Shown: positions 6,688 to 16,282 of the stretch, piece by piece
How positions within the stretch are numbered: position 1 is the stretch's first letter
Layout of the letters: the number at the start of each line of letters is the position of its first letter
Assembly (NCBI GenBank): GCA_016722065.1
Contig: JADKGX010000001.1
Span: 2,108,001-2,172,000, forward strand
Direction: 5' to 3'
DNA length: 64,000 nucleotides
Source of the DNA: Planctomycetota bacterium
Lineage (GTDB): Bacteria; Planctomycetota; UBA8742; UBA2392
The notes under the pieces: model-generated
Database searches by the model: none
Seen by the model: only the letters and a program-made list of their open reading frames with translations
What the model was told of the DNA's origin: nothing
Position numbers and translations under genes: made by a program

Positions 6688-7042
6688 TGGTGGAGGCGGC
6701 GGGAATCGAACCCGCGTGCCGCAAAGCTGACTGGTAAGGCATCTAGATGCTTAGTCCGTCCTTGATTTCTGACCGCGCCGCCGTTGATGGACAAACTGCG
6801 GCATGGCGAGTCACTAGGATCTCACGCCTTGCCCCGTGACAGGGTTTTGGCGCCAGCCTGTTTGCAATGTCGTTCTACGGCCGTCCAGGCAACCGCCGCA
6901 GCACGCTCGGAGCACTATTAGGCTGCGAGAGCGTAGTTCGTGTCTTCGACACTTGTTTTGTGCCCGATGATTTACGAGGTCACGTGCGTCCTCGGCATCC
7001 TTCCTCACCACACAGGCTCTTCGGTCGATACCGATCGCCCCC
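6688..7042 (-). ncRNA. ssrA: Transfer-messenger RNA (tmRNA), one-piece
   Basis: tmRNA rescues stalled ribosomes and tags the nascent protein for degradation. The 5' end GGGGGCG (7042-7036) pairs over seven bases (one G-U) with the 3' acceptor strand next to the encoded ACCA at 6688-6691, giving a 355-nt RNA. The T arm (GGGTTCGATTCCC) and the conserved segment GACGGACTAAGCATCTAGATGC near the 3' end are present when read in two overlapping parts. The tag frame ends NYALAA followed by TAA TAG. The RNA is in one piece, not permuted. It has its own candidate promoter and terminator and lies alone between two secreted-protein genes. Confidence 0.95.
6919..6966 (-). other. tmRNA proteolysis-tag reading frame (GHKTSVEDTNYALAA)
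   Basis: Reading back from TAA at 6919-6921, the tag frame gives NYALAA at the C-terminus, the degron recognised by ClpXP in other bacteria. The resume codon is most likely GGG at 6964-6966, placed by alignment of the preceding AATCATC with the AATAGTC element before the E. coli GCA resume codon. This yields a 15-residue tag. A Gly resume codon is less common than Ala, so the exact first codon is uncertain by one or two positions. Confidence 0.7.
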
Positions 7043-7091
7043 GGTTTTCAAAGAACTGGCTGCAGGGTCCACTGCCCTTGACCCGTCAACA

Positions 7092-7119
7092 CTTATAACA
7101 ACATTCCTGCCGGCGTCTA
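7092..7119 (-). promoter_or_regulatory. Candidate ssrA promoter
   Basis: On the minus strand TAGACG (7114-7119) and TATAAG (7092-7097) are spaced by 16 bases, about 50 bases upstream of the mature tmRNA 5' end, which is normally generated by RNase P processing of a longer precursor. The -35 overlaps the stop codon of the upstream gene. Support is by motif and position only. Confidence 0.4.
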
Positions 7120-10100
7120 TTCCGCGGGCTCCAGCTCGATTACGGTTTTTTCGGCCTGGCCGATTCGCTTTACCTGTTCTGTCAGTTGCGCATAACCCAC
7201 GGGTTCAATGCGCCCCGGGCCTACGCGCACGCTGCGCCTGACCACCAACACGCCATCGTGAAGTTCAAAGGCCAGCGAATACACCAACGGGTCGGTTGCG
7301 TACATCAGGTCCGCCGGCACGCTTCGGAAGCGCCAGCCTTTGGGTGGCGCAATCTGAAGGGTGTCGGTCTGGCAAAAAGAGAACTTCAGCGAAATCGCAC
7401 GTGAGCGGCCCTGGCGCCCCACCAGCGCTGAAAGCAGTTCGGACATGCTCTCCAGCGGTAGTGTCAGCACAAGCCCGTTGTCTTTCTTGCGCGCCAGGCT
7501 GGTTGTATTGCCCTCAAATGTGCGCAAGTAGGGCGTGCCCACTTTCGCAATGTCCGGCGCGTCGCACTTGGTGACTTCCAGGCCGACAAACATGGCGGCG
7601 AGTTCTTCCTCCAGCGTCTGCTGCATTTCCTGCTTCGACTGGGTGCGCAGGCTGTCCTTCAACTGCCAGGATTTTTCACCCAGCAATCCAATGCTGCCCG
7701 TGACCTCAGCCCCGCCTTTTGCGTTCAGGGCGATGCTGGCCAGGGATTCAAATCGGTCCTGGTCCGGCGAGATGCCGGGCAACTGAACCACCGAAACCCG
7801 GCCGTTGTGCCAAAGCAGCGCCGGTGCAGCGCTGCGGCGCGCGGGCAGGACACCAAAAGGTGCCAGTCTGCTGGACAAGTCCAGGTAGATGGGGTCCCCG
7901 TTCTCGCCCTGCACCACGGCAAGAAAGAGGTCGAAATCTGTGTCGCGAAGATAGGCCCAGTGCAGATCAGGCAGGTCATCGGCTGGCGTGGGGCGCCACA
8001 GCGGGGCGTAATCAGCCACCGCCAGGCCTAGTTGCATGCCTGCCGCCGCGCACAGCGCGAGGAAAAGCTCCTGTCGGTCACCGGTAAGGGTCTGCAGTGA
8101 CTGGTGCGGATTGCTGGCGTCGCCACGGGTTGTCAGGTTGGCGTTGACCCACGCGTAAATCCGGCGCGCCCGTTGTTCGTCACTGGTCGCGCCCTGGCAC
8201 AGTTCGGCCGCCTGGGCAGTCACCTTGGGTGTGATGCCGCGCTGCGCACCAAGCCCGCGCTGTGCTGCTTCACGACTCTTTGTGTTGCAGTCGCGTGCCT
8301 GCGTGATTTCCAGCCAGGGCAGAAACTCCAGGGGGCTGGGGGCAAAAGATTCCCGGTCCGGGTGTTGAGGGCGTCGAACATCCCAGGTGCGAATGGCGTC
8401 GTTGCCTTCCGTGCGCAGTGAATAGTCCTGCGCCTGCAGGTTGTGCGTCTGAACGGCCAAGGACATATCTGCCGGTGTGATCAGCACATAGCGGCTAACC
8501 ACAAAGGGCTCCGCCATGGTCTGGTCACTGAAGAAGAAACGGTCACCCGTCAATGTGTGCCAAGGGTTGGCCTGGTTGCGCACCAGCCACGCCAATTCGA
8601 TCGTGCAGCCGATGGCCATGCCGGGAAACTCCAACTGGCTGCCGCTGTAGGTGATGGGTTCCAGCACGGTGCCGTCGGCCTGGATGGTGCGCGCAAGCAG
8701 CAGTTCACCCGGTACGCTGTCTTTGCCGCGGTCGTCCACGCCCTGCTGGGTCAGAATCTTGCGCACCTGACGCACAAAGCTGATCGAGCCGCCATCGGCG
8801 TAGACAAGCTGCACCATTTCGTCCAGCAGAAGGGCGCTGTCGGCGCGCGCAAACTGCGCACTGCTGGCCTGCAACGCTGCGACATCCGGGGCCGCAAGCA
8901 TGAACGGCTTGTAAAAATCAGGGTTCTCGCCGCGCAGGCGCTGCAATTGGCGGCGAACGGAATGTGCCGAAGGCGCAAGCCCCAGCGCGCGTTGCAGCAA
9001 ACCTGCGGCGCGTTCTTCGTCGCCACGCTGCAGGCAGGCCTTGGCGGCTTGTTCCAGCACTTCTTCGGGCTGGGCGCTGCGTGCGGCGATGGTCTCATAG
9101 ATCGCGCAGGCATCGGCCAGCTTGTTGCAGGCCAGCCAGGCGGTGGCCAGGCGATCGTCCAGGTAGTCGCTGCCGGGCTCGATTTGCGCCTGGGCTCGGG
9201 CCAACTTGAGGGCTTCTTCGGGCTGACCCATGCGCAGCAGACATCCTACCTGCGCGGCCACCGCGTTTCGGTCTGACGGCACCAGCGCGGTGATGGCGCG
9301 GTCCCATTGCAATTGCGCTGCATTCATGCCCTGCCACGACCAGTAACGCGAAAGCGCCCGCAGCACCGGCAATGCCTGGGGCGCCAGGCTGTATGCGACT
9401 TGCAGCGCGGCAAGCCACTGCGCCTTCCAGCCGGCACGTTGAAAAGCATCTGCCAATGCAAGCTGCAGGCGCCAATTGCCAGGGGCGTCGGCTGCCGCCG
9501 ATTGCAATGAGTCGATTGCTTCTCGGTAGCGTTCGTCGTGTGTCAGCGTCTCGGCACGAGCCAACAGCGCTGACAGAAACTGCGCATTGCCTGCCACCAG
9601 CATGCTTTCCAGTAGTCGCGCCTGTACGCGTCGTTTTTCGCCGCTGCCATACAGCGGGCTGTCTTGAGCCATCGTGTGGCAGGCCAGTTGGACCAGTGGT
9701 TCTTGGGGCAGTTCTGCCAGGGCCTGTTCGAGCGCCAGCCCGGACTGCATTTCGAGGTTGTTTTCCTGCAGGGCCAACGCCCTGGCCATGTGCAGCAGGG
9801 CGCGTTGGCGAGCCTGCGTTGCAATACTGCTGCCAGGATCCATCCAGGCTGGAAGTTCCAGTCCTGCATGCAAGGCGACGCCGCCTGAGTTGCCGACACT
9901 GGGTGTGCGGGCGGTGGGGGCTTCGCAGACTACTCCTGCCATCGGCCTGCCGTTTGTGCCGCGCAGGCGAATCTCGGCATCTGAGAGCGTACTGAGTTTT
10001 AACAGCAGAAGGTTGCGGCCCCGAATCAGGCTTACAGGCAGCCACAGCTGGGGGTAGTCGTGGCGGCGTCGATCTATATCGGCAACCAGTTTGCCATTTT

Positions 10101-10767
10101 GCCACAGCTTGCCCGGGCCGTTGAAGTGCAGCTGAACCCAGCCTTCGGTGTCACCAGCGCAGATGACACTGATGCCGACGTAATAGCCGCAGCCGCCCCA
10201 GCGCACCTGGCGCGACACTTCAATGCCAGTGCCTACGCCACCCAACGGTCTCGATTCCTGCCAAGCCACCATGCCGTAGGCGCCAGCGTAAGTGCGGCTG
10301 AAATCTGCCAGGACTTCGGGACCAAAGACGTCGTCGTGGGCTGCCGGCCCGGATTCCGCAAAGGGGCCGATCCAACTTGCCGTCGTCAAGGGGCCCCAGC
10401 GCCGTGCAACGGCGTGCCAGGCCGGGTCGCTGTCAAAATCGCGCGCCATGTCCACGTAAGCTTGCGCAACGGCGTCGGCGTTGCGCCCGCAACGCGCAAA
10501 ATCATCCGATGCAAGGCGACACAGTGCGTCATACAGCGTGCCGGGTGCGGCAAGTTCCCCGCGTAACTGCATAGCGGCGCGCAAGGCCAGCCAGCCTTCA
10601 ACAGAAGCCGGGTCGGACTCCACGATGCCGATCAATGTCGCCGCATGGGCGTCCAGGTCGCCGCGCAGCAGCGCATCGTCGAGAAACAGTTTCTCCAGCG
10701 TGCCGTAGTTCTGGGCGGCAAGTGACGGTGTAAGCAGCAACAGCAGAGAAATCAGGGCGCGGGACAT
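7117..10767 (-). CDS. Giant secreted TPR/DUF3857/transglutaminase-like protein lacking the catalytic Cys
   Basis: From ATG 10767 the protein has a signal peptide (SRALISLLLLLTPSLAAQ) and is 1216 residues long. An N-terminal beta-rich region is followed by TPR-like helical repeats (about 350-630), a DUF3857-like domain and a transglutaminase-like fold. In the position of the transglutaminase GDCKD motif it reads GDRQE (Arg898), so the nucleophilic Cys is gone; candidate His936 (LHWAY) and Asp963 (YLDLS) remain. It is therefore probably non-catalytic, perhaps structural or binding. It starts one base after the stop of its intact paralogue and must be translated from the same mRNA. The substrate is unknown; the family is usually periplasmic or surface-located. 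Confidence 0.82.
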   Translation of the reverse strand: MSRALISLLLLLTPSLAAQNYGTLEKLFLDDALLRGDLDAHAATLIGIVESDPASVEGWLALRAAMQLRGELAAPGTLYDALCRLASDDFARCGRNADAVAQAYVDMARDFDSDPAWHAVARRWGPLTTASWIGPFAESGPAAHDDVFGPEVLADFSRTYAGAYGMVAWQESRPLGGVGTGIEVSRQVRWGGCGYYVGISVICAGDTEGWVQLHFNGPGKLWQNGKLVADIDRRRHDYPQLWLPVSLIRGRNLLLLKLSTLSDAEIRLRGTNGRPMAGVVCEAPTARTPSVGNSGGVALHAGLELPAWMDPGSSIATQARQRALLHMARALALQENNLEMQSGLALEQALAELPQEPLVQLACHTMAQDSPLYGSGEKRRVQARLLESMLVAGNAQFLSALLARAETLTHDERYREAIDSLQSAAADAPGNWRLQLALADAFQRAGWKAQWLAALQVAYSLAPQALPVLRALSRYWSWQGMNAAQLQWDRAITALVPSDRNAVAAQVGCLLRMGQPEEALKLARAQAQIEPGSDYLDDRLATAWLACNKLADACAIYETIAARSAQPEEVLEQAAKACLQRGDEERAAGLLQRALGLAPSAHSVRRQLQRLRGENPDFYKPFMLAAPDVAALQASSAQFARADSALLLDEMVQLVYADGGSISFVRQVRKILTQQGVDDRGKDSVPGELLLARTIQADGTVLEPITYSGSQLEFPGMAIGCTIELAWLVRNQANPWHTLTGDRFFFSDQTMAEPFVVSRYVLITPADMSLAVQTHNLQAQDYSLRTEGNDAIRTWDVRRPQHPDRESFAPSPLEFLPWLEITQARDCNTKSREAAQRGLGAQRGITPKVTAQAAELCQGATSDEQRARRIYAWVNANLTTRGDASNPHQSLQTLTGDRQELFLALCAAAGMQLGLAVADYAPLWRPTPADDLPDLHWAYLRDTDFDLFLAVVQGENGDPIYLDLSSRLAPFGVLPARRSAAPALLWHNGRVSVVQLPGISPDQDRFESLASIALNAKGGAEVTGSIGLLGEKSWQLKDSLRTQSKQEMQQTLEEELAAMFVGLEVTKCDAPDIAKVGTPYLRTFEGNTTSLARKKDNGLVLTLPLESMSELLSALVGRQGRSRAISLKFSFCQTDTLQIAPPKGWRFRSVPADLMYATDPLVYSLAFELHDGVLVVRRSVRVGPGRIEPVGYAQLTEQVKRIGQAEKTVIELEPAE

Positions 10768-10768
10768 T

Positions 10769-13700
10769 TCAGTTTCCCTTCCGCAGGGTGATCGTTGCGG
10801 ACTCAGCGCGGTCAAAGGCCAGCAGCGTCCTGCGCCAGTTGGCGTATTCCGCGGCCTTTACAGTATGGCCCAGAATCGCGTACTCACGCCGAACCACCAG
10901 CTTGCCGTCCTTGACCGATGCCGAGACCGCAACCCGGATGTTGGGTGTTTCCAGGCGCAGGTCGTCTGGCAGCCCTTTGGCCACCAAGCCGGCCCCAAGC
11001 GCCATCGTCCATGTCGAACTTCTGGTGTATGGCGCGGGCAGCAGCAGGTCAGTCTTGCGCGCGCCCAGCGACGCGAACTGGCTTTGGCCCCACTTTTGGG
11101 GGTCGGGCGCGACGCGAAAGCTTGTGTCGCCGGCTTTTGATTCCACCGCTGCGGGAAGCTCTACCGTGAATTTGATCCAGGGCTCCACGCGCAAGCTTGC
11201 AAGATCACTCACGGTGATGTCGGAAACTGTTGCGCCGGGGTAGTGCTCAGACCATTCCTGTTCCAGTTGCCGCTTGCGGTCGCCTTCTCGCTGGTAGGCC
11301 GCACGAACGCCACTGGCGGAATCCCCCTTGCCCGTGCGGGTCACAGTCAGGCGCATGGCACCGGAATCCAGAATCTCGGCGCTGACTTCATCGTGAAGGG
11401 TGTCGGCATCAGGCTCGGGCGTGGGCACGCTGGTGCGCTGTCCGCCTTCCGGCCTTACCACGATGACGCTTGCACCGGCGTCAGCTGCGGGCAACTCGTC
11501 AAATCCGTTGTAGGTGGCTGTGCCGTCGACAAACTGGCTGGTTCCGTCGCGAAACTCAATCAAGGCAATCGCGTGGTTGAAGTGGCCCGGCATCGGCAAC
11601 GTGATGTCTTCCTGCCCGCGCATCGCTTCCAAGTTGGTAATCACGGGCCAGGCCTTGATGCCGGCAATGTTCAGCAATGCGCAGATCAAGATCGCTTTGT
11701 CTTTGCAGTCGCCAATGCAGCGCGCAAACACTGCCCCGGCGGAAAAGGGCTTGTAGCCGTGCACGCCAAAGTGCCAATCGGCGTTGTAGCGCACGGCGGT
11801 AACCACCCATTCGTAGATGGCACGGGCCTTGTCGCGCTCGGTCTTGGCGCCCAGGCAAAGTTCCGCGACTTTGGCGGCCATTTCGGGCGTGGGTTCCAAC
11901 TGCTTGCGAATCAGGTTGTAATACCAGCGGCCAAAGTCCTGCCACGACTTGTAGGTGCTGATTTGTACCGTGGCGGCGCGCTGCACAGCGGGCGGCGCCA
12001 GTGGCTCGTCGGCCAGTTTTGCCAGCGCCGTGGCCGTGTAGGTCCAGACTCTGTGGTCCTCAACCATGGTTTCAACCCGCGCAGGTGCTCCAAGCGTGCG
12101 GTATTCATAAAACTCGCGCCCGGGGGGCAGCACGTACACCAACCGCAGTTCGTTGACGGGAACAAAATCACCCAGCACTTCGCGTGTGCCGAAGAAGTCA
12201 CCAAAGAAACTCTGGGACAGGTCGGTAACACGAAACCGCACCTGCACGATGTCGCCGACTTCCAGCGACGGAAACGTCGCGCCGTAGGCAGAGCGTCGAC
12301 CCTCTTCCATGCTGCCGTCGGGGTGCCAGATCCGGGCCTCTACGCAGCGGGCCTGCTGGTCGCCCCAGGCCGGGGCGCGCATCTGTTGCAGGGCGTCACG
12401 TCCGTCGTCGTTCTGAACGCGGCGGGCTTCCTGGGTGTAGAAGCTCTCGGTTCCGTCTTCATGCACGACGGTAATCTGGTCGCGATACACCACCGCCCAA
12501 GGGTCTTCGCTGTTCATTGGCTGCGTCAGCGCCTGCTGGATGCGGCTGGTAATGTCCTGCTGGAGGGCGGCTTCAAACTTGGGCCGCTGCCTGTCCATGA
12601 ACTCCAGGTAGCGCAGCAGATCTTCGCGATTCGGGTTGGCGTCAATCGCGGCGCGATAGCGGTCCAGGCTGCGCGTGTTCAGGTCGGCCTGCTTGGGGCC
12701 GGTTTCGGTCGTGGCCCACAGGGCCAGCACTTCGCCGCTTTGGGCCAACAGGTCGTCGTCGCGCGGCGCGATCTTGAGTGCCCCGGCAAGTTCGCGCTCG
12801 GCCAGCGAATACTTGCCCTGGCTGGCAAACAATGTGGCCATTTGCGTGGCCGCGTGAGTGTCAAAGGGGTCCAGCTTGCGTGTTTCCGTGGCGTACTTGA
12901 GCGCTGCGGGGACATCGCCACGTTTAACGGCTCGCTCCAGCAGCCTGTCGCGCGCGTAGTCGTCGGCATAGTCCGCTGCCAGCGTGCGTTCGAAAAGCTG
13001 GTTGCTGGCCTGGTAGTCCTCCCGCATTCCCGCGTAGTACGCGGCGTAGCGCAGAACGCCCGGGTGGTCCGGGAATTCCCGTGTCAGCCTGGCCAGTTCC
13101 CGTTCTGTCTCAATGCCCAGTCCCTTCATTTGAAGTACACGGGCGGCAAACAGGCGGGCCTCCACCCATGCCGGCTGCAGCTTGGCGGCCAGGCTGGCGT
13201 ACTGGTCAGCCATCGCAGGGTTTGCAAACGTGCTGGTGTAGTATTGCCCAAGTTCCAGCGCTGCGCGCGCCGCCAAGGGGTCCAGGGCAAGGCACTGTTT
13301 CAGTAACTCACGGCGGCGGTTTTCTTCGCGTCCAGCCGCGACTTGGGCAGAACTGCGGTTGGCCCAGGCTGCAATGTAATGAAGCACGGCGCGTTCCGGG
13401 GCCAGGGTCTGTCGGGTGGCTCCAGTCGCGTCGGTGAGTCGGGCCTCATAGTCTGACAGCACCCCCGCCATTTCCAGCCGCGGGAAAGAGGTCACCCGGT
13501 CGCGCACCGGGTGCAGCAGTTCAGACATGACGGCATGCAATGGCGAAGGCGGCTGGTAGTTGGGGGTTTCCGCGAGGTCGATCTGTCGCAAGCGAGGTTT
13601 GGCCGCAGCCAGTACCTGCTGCATTTCTGCGCTGTCCTTGGGCAGGCGCGTGGGTTGTCCCGAATGCAGTCGCAGGCTGAGCTTCCAGTCAGCATCGCTG

Positions 13701-14569
13701 TTGCCGGTCTTCACCAGCAGGGGGTTCCAGCCTGGAATCAGGTGCAGCCAGCCATCGTTCTGGTCCAACAGATACGGACGTTCTACGTCGGCCTCCAGCA
13801 CCAAAAGGCCGGCGCTGGTTTCGGGATCGTGACGACTGCCGTGTTCGTCCTGCCAATAGGTTCCAGGCTGCCAGACCTTCACGGGGCCATCGGAAGCCAC
13901 GCCCAACTGGACCTGCACTTGCTTATCGCAATACACGGCCGTCAGCAGGTAGGCTGCGGCCTCCTTGTTCGGGCGCAGTATGGCACCCATTGGAATCGCG
14001 CCGTCGGGGCTAGTGGCAGGCAACTCGCGCCAGGTCACTTGCTGGCCATTCATGCCGGAATACACGGCGTCCAGTCTCAGATCGTTTTCGGGTTCCAGGG
14101 TGTCTTCAAAGCCCTGACCGCGTTCGTTACCAAAGGGGCCGGCGACCCACCACGTGTTCAGGAATCCAAGGCCGGCCGCTTGCTCGCGCACCAAGTCCAG
14201 GTTTCCGGTGTGGCGCAGGCGCTGCATGTATTGCCAGCGCAGCGCAGGCGCGTTGCCCGCGGCATCCAGCGCGGTCTGAACATCCCGGGCATGGGCCGCA
14301 TGCCAGCCCAGGTCATCCGCGCAGCGCGATTGCAGGGCGGCCACGATAGTGGCGTCGCCGTCAAAGCCGGGGTCCGCCAGCATGTCCTGGGCTTGGGCGT
14401 AGCAGGCGGCGTTGTCGCCGCGTATCCAGGCCTGCCACAGTTTTACCTCCGCCGTGGTAAGCAGCAAAGGCGCGGGCTTGGCCGGCCCTTGTTGCGCCGG
14501 TGTAGATGCTGGTGTCAGGGCCAATACGACAAAACAGGCAAGCAGCAGCGGCGGGGCAAGGCGTTTCAT
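10769..14569 (-). CDS. Giant secreted TPR/DUF3857/transglutaminase protein with intact triad
   Basis: The 1266-residue protein begins at ATG 14569 behind a strong AGGAGG and has a signal peptide (KRLAPPLLLACFVVLAL...STPAQ). TPR-like repeats occupy roughly 440-690, then a DUF3857 domain and a transglutaminase core. Cys955 in CIGDCKDKA, His999 in FNHAI and Asp1015 in FVDGTA form the expected catalytic triad, so cross-linking or protease activity is plausible. Domain order matches the downstream gene, and the two look like an old tandem duplication in which only this copy kept the Cys. The longer frame to 14719 overlaps the divergent pepA start region and has no ribosome site. Confidence 0.85.
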   Translation of the reverse strand: MKRLAPPLLLACFVVLALTPASTPAQQGPAKPAPLLLTTAEVKLWQAWIRGDNAACYAQAQDMLADPGFDGDATIVAALQSRCADDLGWHAAHARDVQTALDAAGNAPALRWQYMQRLRHTGNLDLVREQAAGLGFLNTWWVAGPFGNERGQGFEDTLEPENDLRLDAVYSGMNGQQVTWRELPATSPDGAIPMGAILRPNKEAAAYLLTAVYCDKQVQVQLGVASDGPVKVWQPGTYWQDEHGSRHDPETSAGLLVLEADVERPYLLDQNDGWLHLIPGWNPLLVKTGNSDADWKLSLRLHSGQPTRLPKDSAEMQQVLAAAKPRLRQIDLAETPNYQPPSPLHAVMSELLHPVRDRVTSFPRLEMAGVLSDYEARLTDATGATRQTLAPERAVLHYIAAWANRSSAQVAAGREENRRRELLKQCLALDPLAARAALELGQYYTSTFANPAMADQYASLAAKLQPAWVEARLFAARVLQMKGLGIETERELARLTREFPDHPGVLRYAAYYAGMREDYQASNQLFERTLAADYADDYARDRLLERAVKRGDVPAALKYATETRKLDPFDTHAATQMATLFASQGKYSLAERELAGALKIAPRDDDLLAQSGEVLALWATTETGPKQADLNTRSLDRYRAAIDANPNREDLLRYLEFMDRQRPKFEAALQQDITSRIQQALTQPMNSEDPWAVVYRDQITVVHEDGTESFYTQEARRVQNDDGRDALQQMRAPAWGDQQARCVEARIWHPDGSMEEGRRSAYGATFPSLEVGDIVQVRFRVTDLSQSFFGDFFGTREVLGDFVPVNELRLVYVLPPGREFYEYRTLGAPARVETMVEDHRVWTYTATALAKLADEPLAPPAVQRAATVQISTYKSWQDFGRWYYNLIRKQLEPTPEMAAKVAELCLGAKTERDKARAIYEWVVTAVRYNADWHFGVHGYKPFSAGAVFARCIGDCKDKAILICALLNIAGIKAWPVITNLEAMRGQEDITLPMPGHFNHAIALIEFRDGTSQFVDGTATYNGFDELPAADAGASVIVVRPEGGQRTSVPTPEPDADTLHDEVSAEILDSGAMRLTVTRTGKGDSASGVRAAYQREGDRKRQLEQEWSEHYPGATVSDITVSDLASLRVEPWIKFTVELPAAVESKAGDTSFRVAPDPQKWGQSQFASLGARKTDLLLPAPYTRSSTWTMALGAGLVAKGLPDDLRLETPNIRVAVSASVKDGKLVVRREYAILGHTVKAAEYANWRRTLLAFDRAESATITLRKGN

Positions 14570-14717
14570 GAAGCCTCCTGTCCCGAGAATACGTTGCCAC
14601 GCTGTTGCCGGGCCGATTTTTCCAAATGCACGGCAGCTTGCGCAGGCTGCCCCCGCCCTTGCATCACGGGCTTTGCCAATGGATAGTTCCGCCCCTGCCC
14701 ATTGAACAAGGAACGCC

Positions 14718-16202
14718 ATGCAATTTCACTACGCCGCGGACGCCGCCAAAGTTGAATCCGACATCCTGGTGCTGCCAGTCTTTGAATCAGACAACCCGCT
14801 CAAGCCGTACCCGTTTGCTGACAAGCTGAACGCGGTCAAGGGCGATATCAAAGGCAAGGCCGGCGAAACGCTGTTGCTGCCTTCGGGCGGTGCCGTGGCT
14901 GCCGCGCGTGTAGTGGTGCTGGGCCTGGGCAAACAGGAAAGTGTCAGCGAAAAAGCCGTCGGCGAAGCCCTGGCAGCCTGTTTTCGCTCACCGGCCGTCA
15001 ACGCCTACAAGCTCAAGCACGTGGCCGTGGATTTGTCGGCCGTCATCAAGCTCAAGGGCATCAAGACGGAATCGCTGGGTCGCTGGTGCGCAGAAGCCGC
15101 CATTTTGGGCAGCTACCAGTTTGACGTACTGATCACAAAGGCCGACAAGAAAAAAGAACGCGCTGAAAAAGTCACGCTGGCTGGCGGCAACAAAGAAAAG
15201 CTGCAGCGCGGGGTCAGCTATGGCGAAGTTACCGCCATCTACACCGCCCACGCGCGCGATCTGGTCAATGAGCCCAGCAATCGCATCAACCCGGCAACAT
15301 TGGCCAAGTTTGCCCAGGATATGGCAAAGGCCGTGCCGGGCCTTAAATGCACGATTTTGAAGAAGCCAGAGATCGAAAAGCTGAAGATGGGAGCCTTCTT
15401 GGGCGTAAACGCCGGCAGCGACATTCCGGCGCACCTGATTGTGCTGGAATGGCAAGGCGGAAAGAAGGGAGACGCCCCGATTGCTTACGTCGGCAAAGGC
15501 CTGTGCTTTGATTCGGGCGGCTATGACCTGAAGCCCGCAGCAGGCATGCTGGGCATGAAGATGGACATGGCCGGGGGCGCGGCAACCATCTGCACGCTGG
15601 GCGCGATTGGCAAACTCAAGTTGAAAGTCAATGCCGTCGGCGTTGTGCCCGCCACGGAAAACCTGATCAACGGCAGTGCCTTCCACCCCGGCAGCGTGCT
15701 GACCAGCATGAGCGGACAGACGATCGAAATCGGCAACACCGACGCCGAGGGCCGGTTGATCCTTTGCGACGCCTTGACCTATACCCAGCGCGAGTTCAAG
15801 CCCAAGTACATTGTGGACATGGCAACCCTGACCGGCGCGCAAGTCGTGGCCTTGGGCAACAAGATTACCGGCCTGATGAGTAACGACGACAAGCTGGCCG
15901 CCCGGCTGGACGAAGCCTTCAAGGCCGTGGGCGAGAACTGCTGGCGCCTGCCCCTGCCCGACTTCTACGACAAGCAACTGGATAGCCCAATCGCCGACAT
16001 GGTCAACATTGGCGGCAATCCTGGCACGGTTACGGCGGGTCTGTTCCTGCAGCGATTCATCGACAAAGGCCAGAAATGGGCACACCTGGATATCGCCGGC
16101 CCAGCCATGCACGAAGGTGAGGCCTGGGGATTGTGGAACAGCAAAAGCGCAACCGGTACGCCCGTGCGCCCGCTGGTCGAGTTCGCAGAACAAAACGGCT
16201 AA
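14718..16202 (+). CDS. pepA: Leucyl aminopeptidase (M17 family)
   Basis: This 494-residue cytosolic metallopeptidase removes N-terminal residues from peptides. The signature NTDAEGRL is at 340-347 and the metal-binding stretch VGKGLCFDSGG at 258-268 contains the expected Lys260 and Asp. The MKMDMAGG segment that follows is also characteristic. The N-terminal macro-like domain (1-170) is shorter than in E. coli PepA but normal for the family. AAGGA precedes ATG 14718 at a good distance. It is divergent from the transglutaminase pair and ends in a shared bidirectional terminator. A DNA-binding role, known for E. coli PepA, cannot be inferred here. Confidence 0.93.
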   Translation: MQFHYAADAAKVESDILVLPVFESDNPLKPYPFADKLNAVKGDIKGKAGETLLLPSGGAVAAARVVVLGLGKQESVSEKAVGEALAACFRSPAVNAYKLKHVAVDLSAVIKLKGIKTESLGRWCAEAAILGSYQFDVLITKADKKKERAEKVTLAGGNKEKLQRGVSYGEVTAIYTAHARDLVNEPSNRINPATLAKFAQDMAKAVPGLKCTILKKPEIEKLKMGAFLGVNAGSDIPAHLIVLEWQGGKKGDAPIAYVGKGLCFDSGGYDLKPAAGMLGMKMDMAGGAATICTLGAIGKLKLKVNAVGVVPATENLINGSAFHPGSVLTSMSGQTIEIGNTDAEGRLILCDALTYTQREFKPKYIVDMATLTGAQVVALGNKITGLMSNDDKLAARLDEAFKAVGENCWRLPLPDFYDKQLDSPIADMVNIGGNPGTVTAGLFLQRFIDKGQKWAHLDIAGPAMHEGEAWGLWNSKSATGTPVRPLVEFAEQNG

Positions 16203-16221
16203 TAGTGTTGGGACACAGCAG

Positions 16222-16273
16222 GAGAAAAAAATCAAACCGGCCTGGGCATGCGCTCGGGTCGGTTCTGTTTTTG
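16222..16273. terminator. Bidirectional terminator between pepA and the lipoprotein gene
   Basis: A 10-bp stem (two wobble pairs) joins 16236-16245 and 16256-16265 around a 10-base loop. On the plus strand it is followed by CTGTTTTTG, on the minus strand by TTTGATTTTTTTC. It lies between the convergent stops at 16202 and 16283, so it can serve both genes. Confidence 0.82.
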
Positions 16274-16282
16274 TCTGAACGG

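Noticed and set aside
6501..6794. N-terminal extension of the small secreted protein
   Set aside because: It would run into the tmRNA gene and the signal peptide begins only at ATG 6500.
11243..13306. 687-residue plus-strand frame
   Set aside because: Antisense shadow of the transglutaminase gene; no family features, His/Gly/Val-rich composition typical of GC-rich antisense frames.
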